A model generated the notes under the pieces. That model did no database searches. It had not been told where the DNA came from and was given only the letters and a program-made list of their open reading frames with translations. A DNA stretch of 38,171 bases from Phytoactinopolyspora halophila (GTDB taxonomy: Bacteria > Actinomycetota > Actinomycetes > Jiangellales > Jiangellaceae), in the NCBI RefSeq assembly GCF_003287285.1, contig NZ_QMIG01000033.1, forward strand, positions 1-38,171. The letters run 5' to 3'. Below, piece after piece: positions 8,195 through 16,198 of this stretch; within the stretch, counting starts at the first letter, position 1, and each line of letters opens with the position of its first letter. A program made the position numbers and the translations under genes.

Positions 8195-9058
8195 TCATAT
8201 GCTGGCGGCGGTCCGGACGGCCCGGCCCGTCAGCACCGATGCCAGGTGCGTGCGGTACTCCGCCGAGGCCGTCACGTCATCGGCCGGCTCGGTGTTCTCC
8301 GCCGCGTGCGCGACGGCGGCGCCGACGGCATCGGCCGTGGCGGGTGCGCCCCGCAACGCTTCCTCCACGCCGTGCGCGCGCACCGGCCTCGGCCCCATGT
8401 TGGTCAGCGCCACCCGGGCATCGGACATGGTGCCGTTGTCCCGCTGAACCATGGCGGCGACACCCACCAGCGCCCAGGCCTGAGCGACCCGGTTGAGCTT
8501 CTCGTAGTGGCTGCCCCAACCCGAAGAATCGGACATCTTCGGCACCCGCACCGCGACCAGGATCTCGCCGGGGTCCATCGCCGTGGTGAGGTAATCGACG
8601 AAGAACTCCGACGCCGGCACGGAGCGGCGCCCGGACGGCCCGGCGATCTCGAAGCTCGCGTCCAGCGCCATGGTCACGCTCGGAAGGTCACCGGCCGGAT
8701 CGGCGTGGGCGAGCGACCCGCCGAAGGTGCCCATGTGCCGCACCTGCCGGTCCGCGACGGTCCGGGTGGCTTGCGCGATCAATGGGGCGTGGCTGCGCAC
8801 GGCTGGATCGTTCATGATCTCGTCGTGCGTGGTCATGGCACCGATGACCAGATGGTTTCCGTCATCGGTGACGCCGCGCAGGTCGTTGACGCCGCCGAGA
8901 TCGACGACGACGGTCGGCGCGGCCAGCCGCAGCCGGAGCATCGGGATGAGGCTCTGACCTCCGGCGAGGATCTTCGCGTCCTCGCCACCGTCGGCCAGCG
9001 TGCCCACGGCATCGTCGACGCTCGTGGGCCGGGCGTAGTCGAATGCGGCCGGGATCAT
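8195..9058 (-). CDS. Molybdenum hydroxylase FAD-binding (medium) subunit, CoxM/CutM-like
   Basis: 287 residues, the usual length for the FAD subunit of xanthine dehydrogenase-family enzymes. The two FAD pyrophosphate-binding motifs are visible: AGGQS at 32-36 and GTFGGSLAHADPAGD at 110-124. The protein shuttles electrons from the [2Fe-2S] small subunit to the final acceptor. The start at 9058 overlaps the large-subunit stop by four bases (ATGA), indicating translational coupling within a small-large-medium operon. The family covers CO dehydrogenase, nicotinate/quinoline oxidoreductases and relatives; this subunit does not identify the substrate. Confidence 0.93.
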   Translation of the reverse strand: MIPAAFDYARPTSVDDAVGTLADGGEDAKILAGGQSLIPMLRLRLAAPTVVVDLGGVNDLRGVTDDGNHLVIGAMTTHDEIMNDPAVRSHAPLIAQATRTVADRQVRHMGTFGGSLAHADPAGDLPSVTMALDASFEIAGPSGRRSVPASEFFVDYLTTAMDPGEILVAVRVPKMSDSSGWGSHYEKLNRVAQAWALVGVAAMVQRDNGTMSDARVALTNMGPRPVRAHGVEEALRGAPATADAVGAAVAHAAENTEPADDVTASAEYRTHLASVLTGRAVRTAASI

Positions 9059-11457
9059 GGCCGGTCACTCCCTTCACGAGCAGCGCGAGCATCACGGATC
9101 GCTTGCCACACCCGCTCGGGGGTGCACGGCATGCGGATGTCGGAGACACCGAAGGGACGCAGCGCGTCAACGATGGCGTTCACGACGGCCGGTGTCGATG
9201 CGATGGTCCCGGCCTCGCCGACGCCTTTCGCTCCCAGCGGGTGCCCCGTGGCCGGTGTCTCGGTCCGGCCGGTGATGATGTCCGGCAGGTCGGCGCTGCT
9301 GGGAACGGTGTAGTCGACAAACGTTCCGGTCAGCAGGTTGCCGTCCTCGTCGTACACGGCTTCTTCATACAGTGCCTGCGCGATGCCCTGCGCGATGCCG
9401 CCGTGCACCTGCCCGTCGACGATCAGCGGATTGATGACCGTGCCGACGTCGTCGACGGCGACATACGAACGGATCTTCACCTGCCCGGTCTCCGTGTCGA
9501 CCTCGGTGGCACACAGGTGCGTTCCGTGCGGGAACGAGAAATTCTCCGGGTCGACGACGGCGTCGGCGTCGAGATTGGCCTCAACGCCGTCGGGAAGGTC
9601 GTGGGCGGTGAAGACGGCGAGCGCGCAGTCGGCGAGCGTCTTGCCCGCACCCGGCGTTCCCTTGACCCGGTACTGCCCGTCGACGAACTCCAGATCGGCC
9701 GGGTCGCATTCGAGCAGATGAGCGGCGATGGGTTTGGCCTTGTCGACGACCTTCTCACAGGCGCTGACCAGTGCGGTCCCGCCGACGGCGAGGGAACGCG
9801 AACCGTAGGTGTCCAGGCCCTTGTGGGAAGTGCGCGTGTCGCCGTGCAGTACCTCGACGTCGTCGAACGGGACGCCGAGACGGTCGGCCACGATCTGGCT
9901 CCAGGCCGTCTCGTGGCTCTGCCCGTGCGGCGACGTCCCGGTGATCACCTCGACCTTGCCCGTGGGCAGCATCCGCACCGAGGCGGTCTCCCAGCCGCCG
10001 GCGCCGTAGCGAAGCTGCCCGAGGATCCGCGAGGGGGCCAGGCCACACATCTCGGTATAGGTGGAGACGCCGATACCGAGCTGCACCGGATCACCTGACT
10101 CGCGGCGTTCGGCCTGTTCCCGGCGCAGCTCGTGGTACCCGAAGAGCTCCATTGCCTGGTCGGTGGCCGCTTCGTAGTTGCCGGAGTCGTATGTCAGCCC
10201 GGCCACCGTGGTGAACGGGAATTCGTCGTGCTGGATCCAGTTGCGACGGCGCAGCTCGATCGGGTCCACGTCGAGCTCGGTGGCGAGCTCGTCCATGATC
10301 CGCTCGATCGCGTAGGTCGCTTCTGGCCGGCCCGCGCCACGGTAGGCGTCGGTCTTGGTGGTGTTGGTGAACACCCCGCTGCACTCGAACCGGTAGGCCG
10401 GGAACTTGTAGATGGCGTTGAACATGAAGGCGCCCAGCACCGGCACCCCCGGTGTGACGATGCCGAGGTAGGCACCCATGTTGGCCAGCAGCTTGACGGA
10501 CAGGCCGGTGACGGTGCCGTCGCGGCGGGCGGAGAGCGTGATGTCCTGGATCTGATCGCGCCCGTGGTGCCCGGAAAGCATCGTCTCCGAACGTGACTCG
10601 ACGAACTTTACCGGCCGGCCGAATCGGCGAGCGGCGGCGAACGCGATGAACTCTTCCGGCGTGACCTGGAGCTTGCCGCCGAAACCGCCGCCGACGTCGG
10701 GCGCGACCACGCGGATCTTGTGCTCGGGAACGCCGGTGGACATGGCGAGCATGAGCCGCAAGATGTGCGGGATCTGGGTGGCCGACCACATCGTGATCTG
10801 ATCACCGGTCGGGTCGACGACGACGCTGCGCGGCTCCATGAAGGCCGGGATCAGCCGCTGCTGGACGTAGCGGCGTTCGAGCACGACCTCGGCGTCCGAT
10901 TTCGCTTGCGCGACGTCACCACCGGTACCGGCCTCGGCGGAGTCCAGCACCCACGTGTAGCACTTGTTGGTTCCCGCGTCCTCGTGCACGAGCGGGGCAC
11001 CGTCGGCGAGGGCGTCCTCCATGTCGACGACGACGGGCAGCGGCTCGTAGTCGATCTCGATGGCTTCCAGCGCGTCCTGTGCGCTGGCGCGGTCCCGGGC
11101 GGCGACCACGGCGACGGGTTCGCCGGTGTGCCGCACCTCGTCGACGGCGAGCGGGGGATAGCCGGGAAGGACGGTGTCCTCGGTGACCGGCCACGCGCAG
11201 GGGAGTGATCCTTGCATGTCGGCGACATCTCGCCCGGTGAACGCCGCGACCACGCCGGGAAGCTCGAGTGCGGCGTCGACGTCGACGTGCGTGATCCGGG
11301 CGTGCGCCAGTGGGCTGCGCAGGATCGCCAGGTGCAGCATGCCCGGAAGATTGATGTTCTCGGTCCACATCGTGCGCCCGGTGATGAGCCGGGCGTCTTC
11401 CTTGCGGCGGCGATCACGGCCGACTTCGGCGCCGGGTTGATCCTCGGTGACGGTCAT
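9055..11457 (-). CDS. Molybdenum hydroxylase catalytic large subunit (form II CoxL-like)
   Basis: 800-residue molybdopterin-binding subunit of the xanthine dehydrogenase family. Residues from 371 read AYRGAGR. Form II 'CO dehydrogenase-like' proteins carry this signature, whereas bona fide form I CoxL has AYXCSFR with the copper-bridging cysteine. The C-terminal GVGEAGT segment supplies the conserved active-site glutamate. CO is therefore not the safest substrate call; an aromatic, N-heterocyclic or aldehyde substrate is as likely. I start at ATG 11457 ([11 protein letters not shown]), which overlaps the small-subunit stop by four bases. The reading frame extends 126 codons further upstream, but that part lies antisense-free within the small-subunit gene and shows no family similarity. 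It is second in the operon. Confidence 0.93.
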   Translation of the reverse strand: MTVTEDQPGAEVGRDRRRKEDARLITGRTMWTENINLPGMLHLAILRSPLAHARITHVDVDAALELPGVVAAFTGRDVADMQGSLPCAWPVTEDTVLPGYPPLAVDEVRHTGEPVAVVAARDRASAQDALEAIEIDYEPLPVVVDMEDALADGAPLVHEDAGTNKCYTWVLDSAEAGTGGDVAQAKSDAEVVLERRYVQQRLIPAFMEPRSVVVDPTGDQITMWSATQIPHILRLMLAMSTGVPEHKIRVVAPDVGGGFGGKLQVTPEEFIAFAAARRFGRPVKFVESRSETMLSGHHGRDQIQDITLSARRDGTVTGLSVKLLANMGAYLGIVTPGVPVLGAFMFNAIYKFPAYRFECSGVFTNTTKTDAYRGAGRPEATYAIERIMDELATELDVDPIELRRRNWIQHDEFPFTTVAGLTYDSGNYEAATDQAMELFGYHELRREQAERRESGDPVQLGIGVSTYTEMCGLAPSRILGQLRYGAGGWETASVRMLPTGKVEVITGTSPHGQSHETAWSQIVADRLGVPFDDVEVLHGDTRTSHKGLDTYGSRSLAVGGTALVSACEKVVDKAKPIAAHLLECDPADLEFVDGQYRVKGTPGAGKTLADCALAVFTAHDLPDGVEANLDADAVVDPENFSFPHGTHLCATEVDTETGQVKIRSYVAVDDVGTVINPLIVDGQVHGGIAQGIAQALYEEAVYDEDGNLLTGTFVDYTVPSSADLPDIITGRTETPATGHPLGAKGVGEAGTIASTPAVVNAIVDALRPFGVSDIRMPCTPERVWQAIRDARAAREGSDRP

Positions 11458-11975
11458 GTCGTCACCTCCTGGGCGGCATCGGCTGACTGGGATGTACGGG
11501 GAGCGGCGGCGCGCATGTCCGCCGCGGCTTGCTGCACGGCCCGGACGATGTTCTGGTAGCCGGTGCACCGGCACAGGTTCCCTTCGAGACCCTCGCGGAC
11601 CTCGTCGTCGCTGGGCTCGGGATTGTCGGCGAGCAGGTCGACGGCTGCCATGATCATGCCCGGCGTGCAGTAGCCGCACTGGAGGCCGTGGCAGCCGTGG
11701 AAGGCCTGCTGCATGGGATGCAGGGCATCGTTGGGGCCGGAGAGCCCTTCGATCGTGGTGACGTCGGACCCGTCGGCCTGGGTGGCCAGGACGGTGCAGC
11801 TCTTCACGCTCTTGCCGGCCAGCAGTACGGTGCATGCTCCGCAGTTGCTGGTGTCGCAGCCCACCACGGTGCCGACCTTGCCGAGGCGGTCACGCAGGTG
11901 GTGGACGAGGAGGGTGCGGGGGTCGACGTCGTCGTCGTACCGTACGCCGTCGACCGTCAGGCTGATTCTGGTCAT
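11454..11975 (-). CDS. Molybdenum hydroxylase [2Fe-2S] small subunit, CoxS-like
   Basis: 173-residue iron-sulfur subunit. The N-terminal plant-ferredoxin-type cluster uses C40, C45, C48 and C60 (CDTSNCGAC...C). The C-terminal helical cluster uses C100, C103, C135 and C137 (CGYC...CRC). It passes electrons from the molybdenum centre to FAD. ATG 11975 ([10 protein letters not shown]) is preceded by GGGAG about six bases upstream and matches the family N-terminus. An in-frame upstream extension is unsupported. It is the first gene of the small-large-medium order; the operon promoter should lie upstream of 11975. Confidence 0.93.
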   Translation of the reverse strand: MTRISLTVDGVRYDDDVDPRTLLVHHLRDRLGKVGTVVGCDTSNCGACTVLLAGKSVKSCTVLATQADGSDVTTIEGLSGPNDALHPMQQAFHGCHGLQCGYCTPGMIMAAVDLLADNPEPSDDEVREGLEGNLCRCTGYQNIVRAVQQAAADMRAAAPRTSQSADAAQEVTT

Positions 11976-12075
11976 GGGCACTCCCGCGTACGCCGGGGGG
12001 CGATCCAGGACATATCGACCCCGATGGTGCGCGTCGTCACAGGCGCCGCGAGCGCGCCCCCACCTCCTTTTGTTC

Positions 12076-12101
12076 AAAGCTTGTATTGAAAGCTTGTGTT
12101 G
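12076..12101. promoter_or_regulatory. 13-bp tandem direct repeat upstream of the hydroxylase operon
   Basis: AAAGCTTGTATTG (12076-12088) is followed directly by AAAGCTTGTGTTG (12089-12101), 12 of 13 bases identical, in an unusually AT-rich patch about 100 bases before the small-subunit start. A strong Shine-Dalgarno-like AGGAGG (minus strand, 12063-12068) sits next to it with no convincing start codon after it. A regulator-binding direct repeat is possible; no regulator gene is adjacent. Confidence 0.35.
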
Positions 12102-12192
12102 AAAGACCGTGATGCCCGACGGCGCCATGGTCCCGGTGCGCGCTTATGGAACCAGCAAAGTCCGTGGGGCCGCGGGCTGGCAAGAGGTTTGG

Positions 12193-12214
12193 TCAAACAG
12201 ATTGGTATCTGTGA
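12193..12214. promoter_or_regulatory. Candidate operator palindrome in the divergent gap
   Basis: ACAGAT (12197-12202) and ATCTGT (12207-12212) flank TGGT, with GTCA/GAC extending the symmetry outside. The 462-base gap 11976-12437 lies between the divergently read molybdenum hydroxylase operon and the small zinc-ribbon gene. It otherwise shows only the direct repeat at 12076 and no protein-coding signal. A dimeric repressor site is plausible but unproven. Confidence 0.3.
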
Positions 12215-12437
12215 CGGCGAGCGGTGTCAGTGAGCTGTTTCACGTCCGGACAAATGGCGATCATGTTCGCTTTTCGGTCACGATGACACGTGGCGCGGCG
12301 GGTGCCGGACTCGGGCACGGGAGCCGCACCGGAATATGAGCGGCGGCATCTGCCGGGCGACATCGGCGTCGCCAGTACATGATCTCGAGGCTCGCGGCAA
12401 GGATGGCGCCTGCCTGGTCGCGAGGAGGCAACACATC

Positions 12438-12599
12438 ATGCTGTACGACTGCCCGGAATGTGGCCTGCCCGCCACGGTGACGCATCGGGCCAGGCTTTCC
12501 AGCACGTCGGGCCAGATCGAGCATGTCGACGTGCGCTGTGCTGCGGACCACCGGTTCCTGGGGCCGGCCGACAGGTTACGCGTCCTGCTGCCGCGCTAA
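12438..12599 (+). CDS. Small zinc-ribbon protein, 53 residues, unknown role
   Basis: A short gene supported by AGGAGG at 12423-12428, nine bases before ATG 12438. The product begins MLYDCPECGLPATV and later has VRCAADHRFL. The CPEC pair with a downstream C-x3-H pair is consistent with one zinc ribbon or knuckle. No catalytic domain, signal peptide or membrane segment is visible. Such single-knuckle mini-proteins are common in actinobacteria and are often nucleic-acid or protein binding, but no function can be assigned. It stands alone between a divergent hydroxylase operon and a desaturase; a long inverted repeat follows its stop. Confidence 0.7.
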   Translation: MLYDCPECGLPATVTHRARLSSTSGQIEHVDVRCAADHRFLGPADRLRVLLPR

Positions 12600-12649
12600 G
12601 GGTCCGTCGCTGAACACCAGTCCAGCCGTCACGAAAACTGGAAAGGCTT

Positions 12650-12715
12650 CTTCTTGGGTTTGTGCAACGCCCAGGACCCTCCACGCTTGCCTGGACGTTC
12701 CGCAAACCCAAGAAG
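12650..12715. terminator. Inverted repeat after the zinc-ribbon gene
   Basis: CTTCTTGGGTTTG (12650-12662) and its exact complement CAAACCCAAGAAG (12703-12715) form a 13-bp stem. The 40-base interior can fold further (CCAGG with CCTGG, AACG with CGTT). It starts 51 bases after the mini-protein stop and precedes the desaturase promoter region. Terminator is the simplest reading; a structured RNA leader is the alternative. There is no T-run. Confidence 0.5.
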
Positions 12716-12734
12716 TGAGATGGAAGGTGGGGTT

Positions 12735-12750
12735 TACCCCCGTACGGGTA
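12735..12750. promoter_or_regulatory. CsoR-like TACCC/GGGTA box before the desaturase
   Basis: TACCCCCGTACGGGTA has five-base arms TACCC and GGGTA around six bases, 77 bases before the chosen desaturase start. The shape recalls operators of copper-sensing CsoR/RcnR-family repressors. No copper gene or regulator is nearby and GC-rich palindromes occur by chance, so this is a weak call. Confidence 0.25.
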
Positions 12751-12826
12751 GGGGTCCTATCTCCGGGCTGAATCGGGGTACTTGCCGGACTGTTTGCGGG
12801 TTCGCGGCTGCGTAGCGTGTCGACAT

Positions 12827-13936
12827 GTGAACACAGAAACCTCGACGCTCACCAGGCATTCCGATCGCCCGGCTGAAGCGCCCCGGAAGAAGTACGTGAG
12901 CGCGTACTCGGAACTGCTCACCTCGGTTCGGGACGCGGGCCTGCTGCGGCGTCGGCCGGGCTACTATGCGGTGCGCGTGGCCGTGCTGGCGGCGTTACTC
13001 GCGGGATGTGGCGTGGCGTTTGCCGTGCTGGGCGAGTCATGGTGGCAGCTGGCCGTGGCGGGTGCGTTCGGCCTCCTGCTCAGCCAGGTGGCATACCTCA
13101 GCCATGATGCCGCACACCGGCAGATCTTCACGTCGGGCAAGCTCAACGAGTGGAGTGCGCTGATCCTCGGTAACGCGATCGTCGGGCTGAGCTACGGCTG
13201 GTGGATGTCGAAGCACAGCCGGCATCATGCGAATCCGAACAAGGTCGGCGCCGATCCTGACGTCGTGGACGGGGCTCTCGTTTTCACGGCGGATGCGGCC
13301 ATGCGGCGGCGCTGGCGACGCGGATTCGCGGGCTGGTTCGTGGCGCGGCAGGGGACACTGTTCTTCCCGTTGTTGCTGCTGGCCGGGCTTAACCTGCACG
13401 TCGCGAGCGTGCGCACCGTGTTCGGCCGGGGACGGGTGAAGCACCGCGCCGTCGAGATTCCCGTGCTGCTCGCCCGGCTGAGTCTCTACCCGCTCGTGCT
13501 CTTCACCGTCCTCTCGCCCGGCCTGGCCGCCGCCTTCCTGGCAGTGCAGCTCGGCGTGTTCGGTTTCAGCATGGGAGCTACCTTCGCACCCAACCACAAG
13601 GGAATGCCGGTGCTCGCGGCGGACATGAACATCGATTTCCTGCAGCGGCAGGTGCGCACGAGCCGGAACGTCCGGGGAAGCTGGTTCGTCGATGTCGCTA
13701 TGGGCGGGTTGAACTACCAGATCGAGCATCACCTCTTCCCGAGCATGCCGCGTCCCAACCTGCGCAAGGCGCAACCCCTGGTGCGCCAGTACTGCGCCAC
13801 GCACGGCATCCCGTACATCGAGACTGGGATGCTGGAGTCGTGGGGAATCGTCGTCCGGCATCTGAACGAGGTGGGTGTCGGTGACCTCGATCCGTTCCAG
13901 TGTCCGCTGGCTGCCCAGCTGCGAGCTGTGAACTGA
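12827..13936 (+). CDS. Membrane fatty acid desaturase, three histidine boxes
   Basis: 369-residue integral membrane di-iron desaturase. The boxes are HDAAH (93-97), HSRHH (130-134) and QIEHH (298-302), the last followed by LFPSMPRPNL. Hydrophobic segments lie at about 50-68 and 75-92, with more between boxes two and three. The family inserts a cis double bond into acyl-CoA or acyl-lipid chains using oxygen and electrons from a reductase/ferredoxin partner. The QxxHH third box is of the linoleoyl-CoA/front-end type also seen in mycobacterial DesA3-like enzymes; regiospecificity cannot be read. GTG 12827 gives a sensible N-terminus but lacks a ribosome site, and TAGCGT lies 8 bases upstream, so translation may be leaderless. 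TTG 12782 is an alternative. No dedicated reductase gene is adjacent. Confidence 0.88.
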   Translation: MNTETSTLTRHSDRPAEAPRKKYVSAYSELLTSVRDAGLLRRRPGYYAVRVAVLAALLAGCGVAFAVLGESWWQLAVAGAFGLLLSQVAYLSHDAAHRQIFTSGKLNEWSALILGNAIVGLSYGWWMSKHSRHHANPNKVGADPDVVDGALVFTADAAMRRRWRRGFAGWFVARQGTLFFPLLLLAGLNLHVASVRTVFGRGRVKHRAVEIPVLLARLSLYPLVLFTVLSPGLAAAFLAVQLGVFGFSMGATFAPNHKGMPVLAADMNIDFLQRQVRTSRNVRGSWFVDVAMGGLNYQIEHHLFPSMPRPNLRKAQPLVRQYCATHGIPYIETGMLESWGIVVRHLNEVGVGDLDPFQCPLAAQLRAVN

Positions 13937-13979
13937 TGGTGCACTGTAACGCGGGATGGCGGCGTGGCCGGTGAAGCAC

Positions 13980-15329
13980 TCATGAATGATGGTGCCGGGC
14001 TAGACGTAGCAATCCGGCGCCGGCGATGTACGAGAGGAGCCCGGCGACGGGCAGACCGGCGAGGTAGTCCGGAGCCGGATCCGCGACCGCGATCGTTATG
14101 AGACCGAGAACGACGCCGGCGATCCCCGTCACGACGATCCCGCGCCGTGCGGTCCCGGGCAGCCGTAGCCGGCCGGCGGTCGGAGCGCTCCCGATGATCT
14201 GTCCCTTTCGCAGCCCAGCCGAACGTGCCTCGATGCGGGCGAAGACGCCGACGAACACGGCGAGGACGGCCGCGCAGGCCAGTACCCAGGGCACGCGGAG
14301 GAGTAGCCATTCCCCCGAGTCGACGGCGGGCTCGGGCATGAGGCCTGTCGGATAGAGCGTGACGGCGGCGACGACACCCGCGCCCATGTGCCACAGGAAC
14401 ATCGTCAAGATTACGGTGTTGATGCCGACGACCACCGTCCACACGCTTCTGCGCTGGAGGAATATGTTCAGCCGGCGGCTGAGCAACAGGGCACATGCGG
14501 CTTGCGTGACCCCCAGGACGAGCAGCGCGAACGACGGTGGTGAGGTGTTCTGGAATGCCTCTCCCGGGACTCCCACCATGCTGACCGGATACGGGCCGAA
14601 GGCCGTGAGGGCGATGAGTAGCGCGACGCCACCGATCGTCAGAGCGGCCAAGATCGCCGGACGGGCGTTGCCGCTACCGTCGCGCCAGGCGAAGCCGATC
14701 TGGTGGAAGACCAGCCAGACGAGCAGGTAGTTGGCAGCACCGATGACGGGCACGTCGGCGTGCATGCGGGCGATGTCGATGACGAGGACGGCGACGAACG
14801 CCACGGCGGGAAACGCCAGCCCGAACCGGCGGTGGAGTTCGTAGAGGAAGGGGGCGAGAAAGACCAGGCTCACGTAGGCGGCGAGGAACCACAGGGGGAT
14901 CTGGGCAGCCCACACGGCGAGCGCGACGAGCTCGGGGTCGGCTCCGAGCAACGGAAGCCCGAGGCCGGCGGAGCCCAGGATGACGATGAATGCCGTCGTC
15001 GGCCGTAAGAGCCGCTCGCTCCGGCTGAGCAGCCACCCCAGCAGGTCACCGCCGCGGGCGTAGTGCGAGTGCAGCGACGTGCCGTTGGCATACCCGCCGA
15101 CGAGGAAGAACAGCGGCATGACCTGCAGAAACCAGGTCACCGGATGGGACCAGCCAAGGTGGGAGAGCGCGTTGCTGCCGCCGATGCCGTCGTCGGTGGA
15201 GACCACCAGGGCAAGCCAGTGCCCGATGACCACGATACATATCGCGAACGCTCGCAGGAGATCGACTGCCCGGTTCCGCTCGCCGGGCGTGTGCCGCGCC
15301 GCGTGACGTACGCCGCCGACAAGACTCAT
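13980..15329 (-). CDS. Acyltransferase family 3 membrane protein
   Basis: 449 residues with about ten transmembrane helices. The N-terminus has the family's signature RAVDLLRAFAICIVVIGHW (R/H pair of the first helix) and the PLFFLVGGYAN segment in the next. These integral membrane enzymes O-acylate sugars, peptidoglycan, antibiotics or other small molecules, using an acyl donor from the cytosol. I start at ATG 15329 (MSLVGGVRHA), preceded by AGGGGTGA; an in-frame ATG 21 codons upstream adds a non-family extension. It lies 78 bases after the unknown 250-residue gene on the same strand and could share the FAD monooxygenase transcript. It converges on the desaturase with a 43-base gap lacking any clear terminator. 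Confidence 0.85.
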   Translation of the reverse strand: MSLVGGVRHAARHTPGERNRAVDLLRAFAICIVVIGHWLALVVSTDDGIGGSNALSHLGWSHPVTWFLQVMPLFFLVGGYANGTSLHSHYARGGDLLGWLLSRSERLLRPTTAFIVILGSAGLGLPLLGADPELVALAVWAAQIPLWFLAAYVSLVFLAPFLYELHRRFGLAFPAVAFVAVLVIDIARMHADVPVIGAANYLLVWLVFHQIGFAWRDGSGNARPAILAALTIGGVALLIALTAFGPYPVSMVGVPGEAFQNTSPPSFALLVLGVTQAACALLLSRRLNIFLQRRSVWTVVVGINTVILTMFLWHMGAGVVAAVTLYPTGLMPEPAVDSGEWLLLRVPWVLACAAVLAVFVGVFARIEARSAGLRKGQIIGSAPTAGRLRLPGTARRGIVVTGIAGVVLGLITIAVADPAPDYLAGLPVAGLLSYIAGAGLLRLARHHHS

Positions 15330-15407
15330 GGCACTCACCCCTGTACCCACCAGGCTAGCGAGCGGGTCGCGCCACACGAGTGGCACCGGCACCGTGCTGC
15401 GACGCGA

Positions 15408-16160
15408 TCAGGCGAGACGGTAGAGGATCGGCTGGGCCGAAATGTGATTCGCGGTGAAGTTGGCGAGGACGAACCGGCGGAATGATGTGCGCAAGACCAT
15501 CTTCGGCGCGATGTCGCGCAGCCGATCCCAGCGGCAGTGGTTGATGATCCCGAAGTCCTCGCGCTCGCCGTCGAGCGGTTCCATCACCCGCGAATTATCG
15601 AGACCGGTGTTGACGTTGAACCATCCGGCCGTGTACTCCCACACGGGCACGATCTGTTGCGGGTCCGCACCGTAGAAGAAGTTGAAGAGGAAAACCCCGG
15701 GGCGGCTGGCATCCACATCGCCCATGTTCCGGACGTTGGCAGCGGCAATGTCCGCGGTGCGGCGCGCGACCGCGGTGACGCGCGCCGCGAGTTGCTTGTA
15801 GGCCGGATCAAGGCGAAGGTGGCGCGCGCCAGCTGGATCGCGTGTCTCGATGAGAATGACGAGGTCATAGCGTGCACGTTCAACTCCGCCGGACTCGGTG
15901 GCGCGGCGCAACAGCCGATGATTCTGGGCGGCGACGAGGTTGGCGAACCCGCGGAACACGCTCGCGCGCACGACGTCGTCGTGGGTCTGCAGCTCGGCGG
16001 CGAGCCGTTTCGCGTCAGGGATGAGCTGCCGCATCGTTGCGCTGCTGCGCAGGAACATGGGCCGCCGGTCGATCTCGGCGGCAAGCAGGAGGTAGCCGGT
16101 ACCGCTCGGGGACTGCAGCGGGGCTGTTGCCGGGTTCAGATGCTGGTTGACGATGCGCAC
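15408..16160 (-). CDS. Unrecognised 250-residue cytosolic protein
   Basis: Real gene by context and coding character: GTG 16160 is preceded by GGAG six bases upstream, and it starts 38 bases after the FAD monooxygenase stop, in the same direction. The protein has no signal peptide or transmembrane helix. Two beta-rich stretches (about 22-34, GYLLLAAEIDRRP; about 154-180, VFLFNFFYG then VWEYTAGWFNVNTG) separated by helices could be a two-domain alpha/beta-barrel arrangement, but this is a guess. A conserved-looking aromatic/Asn cluster (FNFFYG, WFNVNTG, NHCRWD) suggests a ligand pocket. I cannot assign a family. Its location suggests it works with the monooxygenase. Confidence 0.75.
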   Translation of the reverse strand: MRIVNQHLNPATAPLQSPSGTGYLLLAAEIDRRPMFLRSSATMRQLIPDAKRLAAELQTHDDVVRASVFRGFANLVAAQNHRLLRRATESGGVERARYDLVILIETRDPAGARHLRLDPAYKQLAARVTAVARRTADIAAANVRNMGDVDASRPGVFLFNFFYGADPQQIVPVWEYTAGWFNVNTGLDNSRVMEPLDGEREDFGIINHCRWDRLRDIAPKMVLRTSFRRFVLANFTANHISAQPILYRLA

Positions 16161-16198
16161 GGTGAGCTCCGTTCTTCGAGTGGCGCGGGAAGCGCCCG

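Noticed and set aside
11458-11835. 126-codon upstream extension of the molybdenum hydroxylase large subunit
   Set aside because: Overlaps the iron-sulfur subunit gene in another frame, His/Arg-rich with no family similarity; ATG 11457 matches the family start and gives a four-base overlap.
8195-11975. Calling the cluster a true CO dehydrogenase (coxMLS)
   Set aside because: Large subunit has AYRGAGR and lacks the form I AYXCSFR cysteine, so CO oxidation cannot be asserted.
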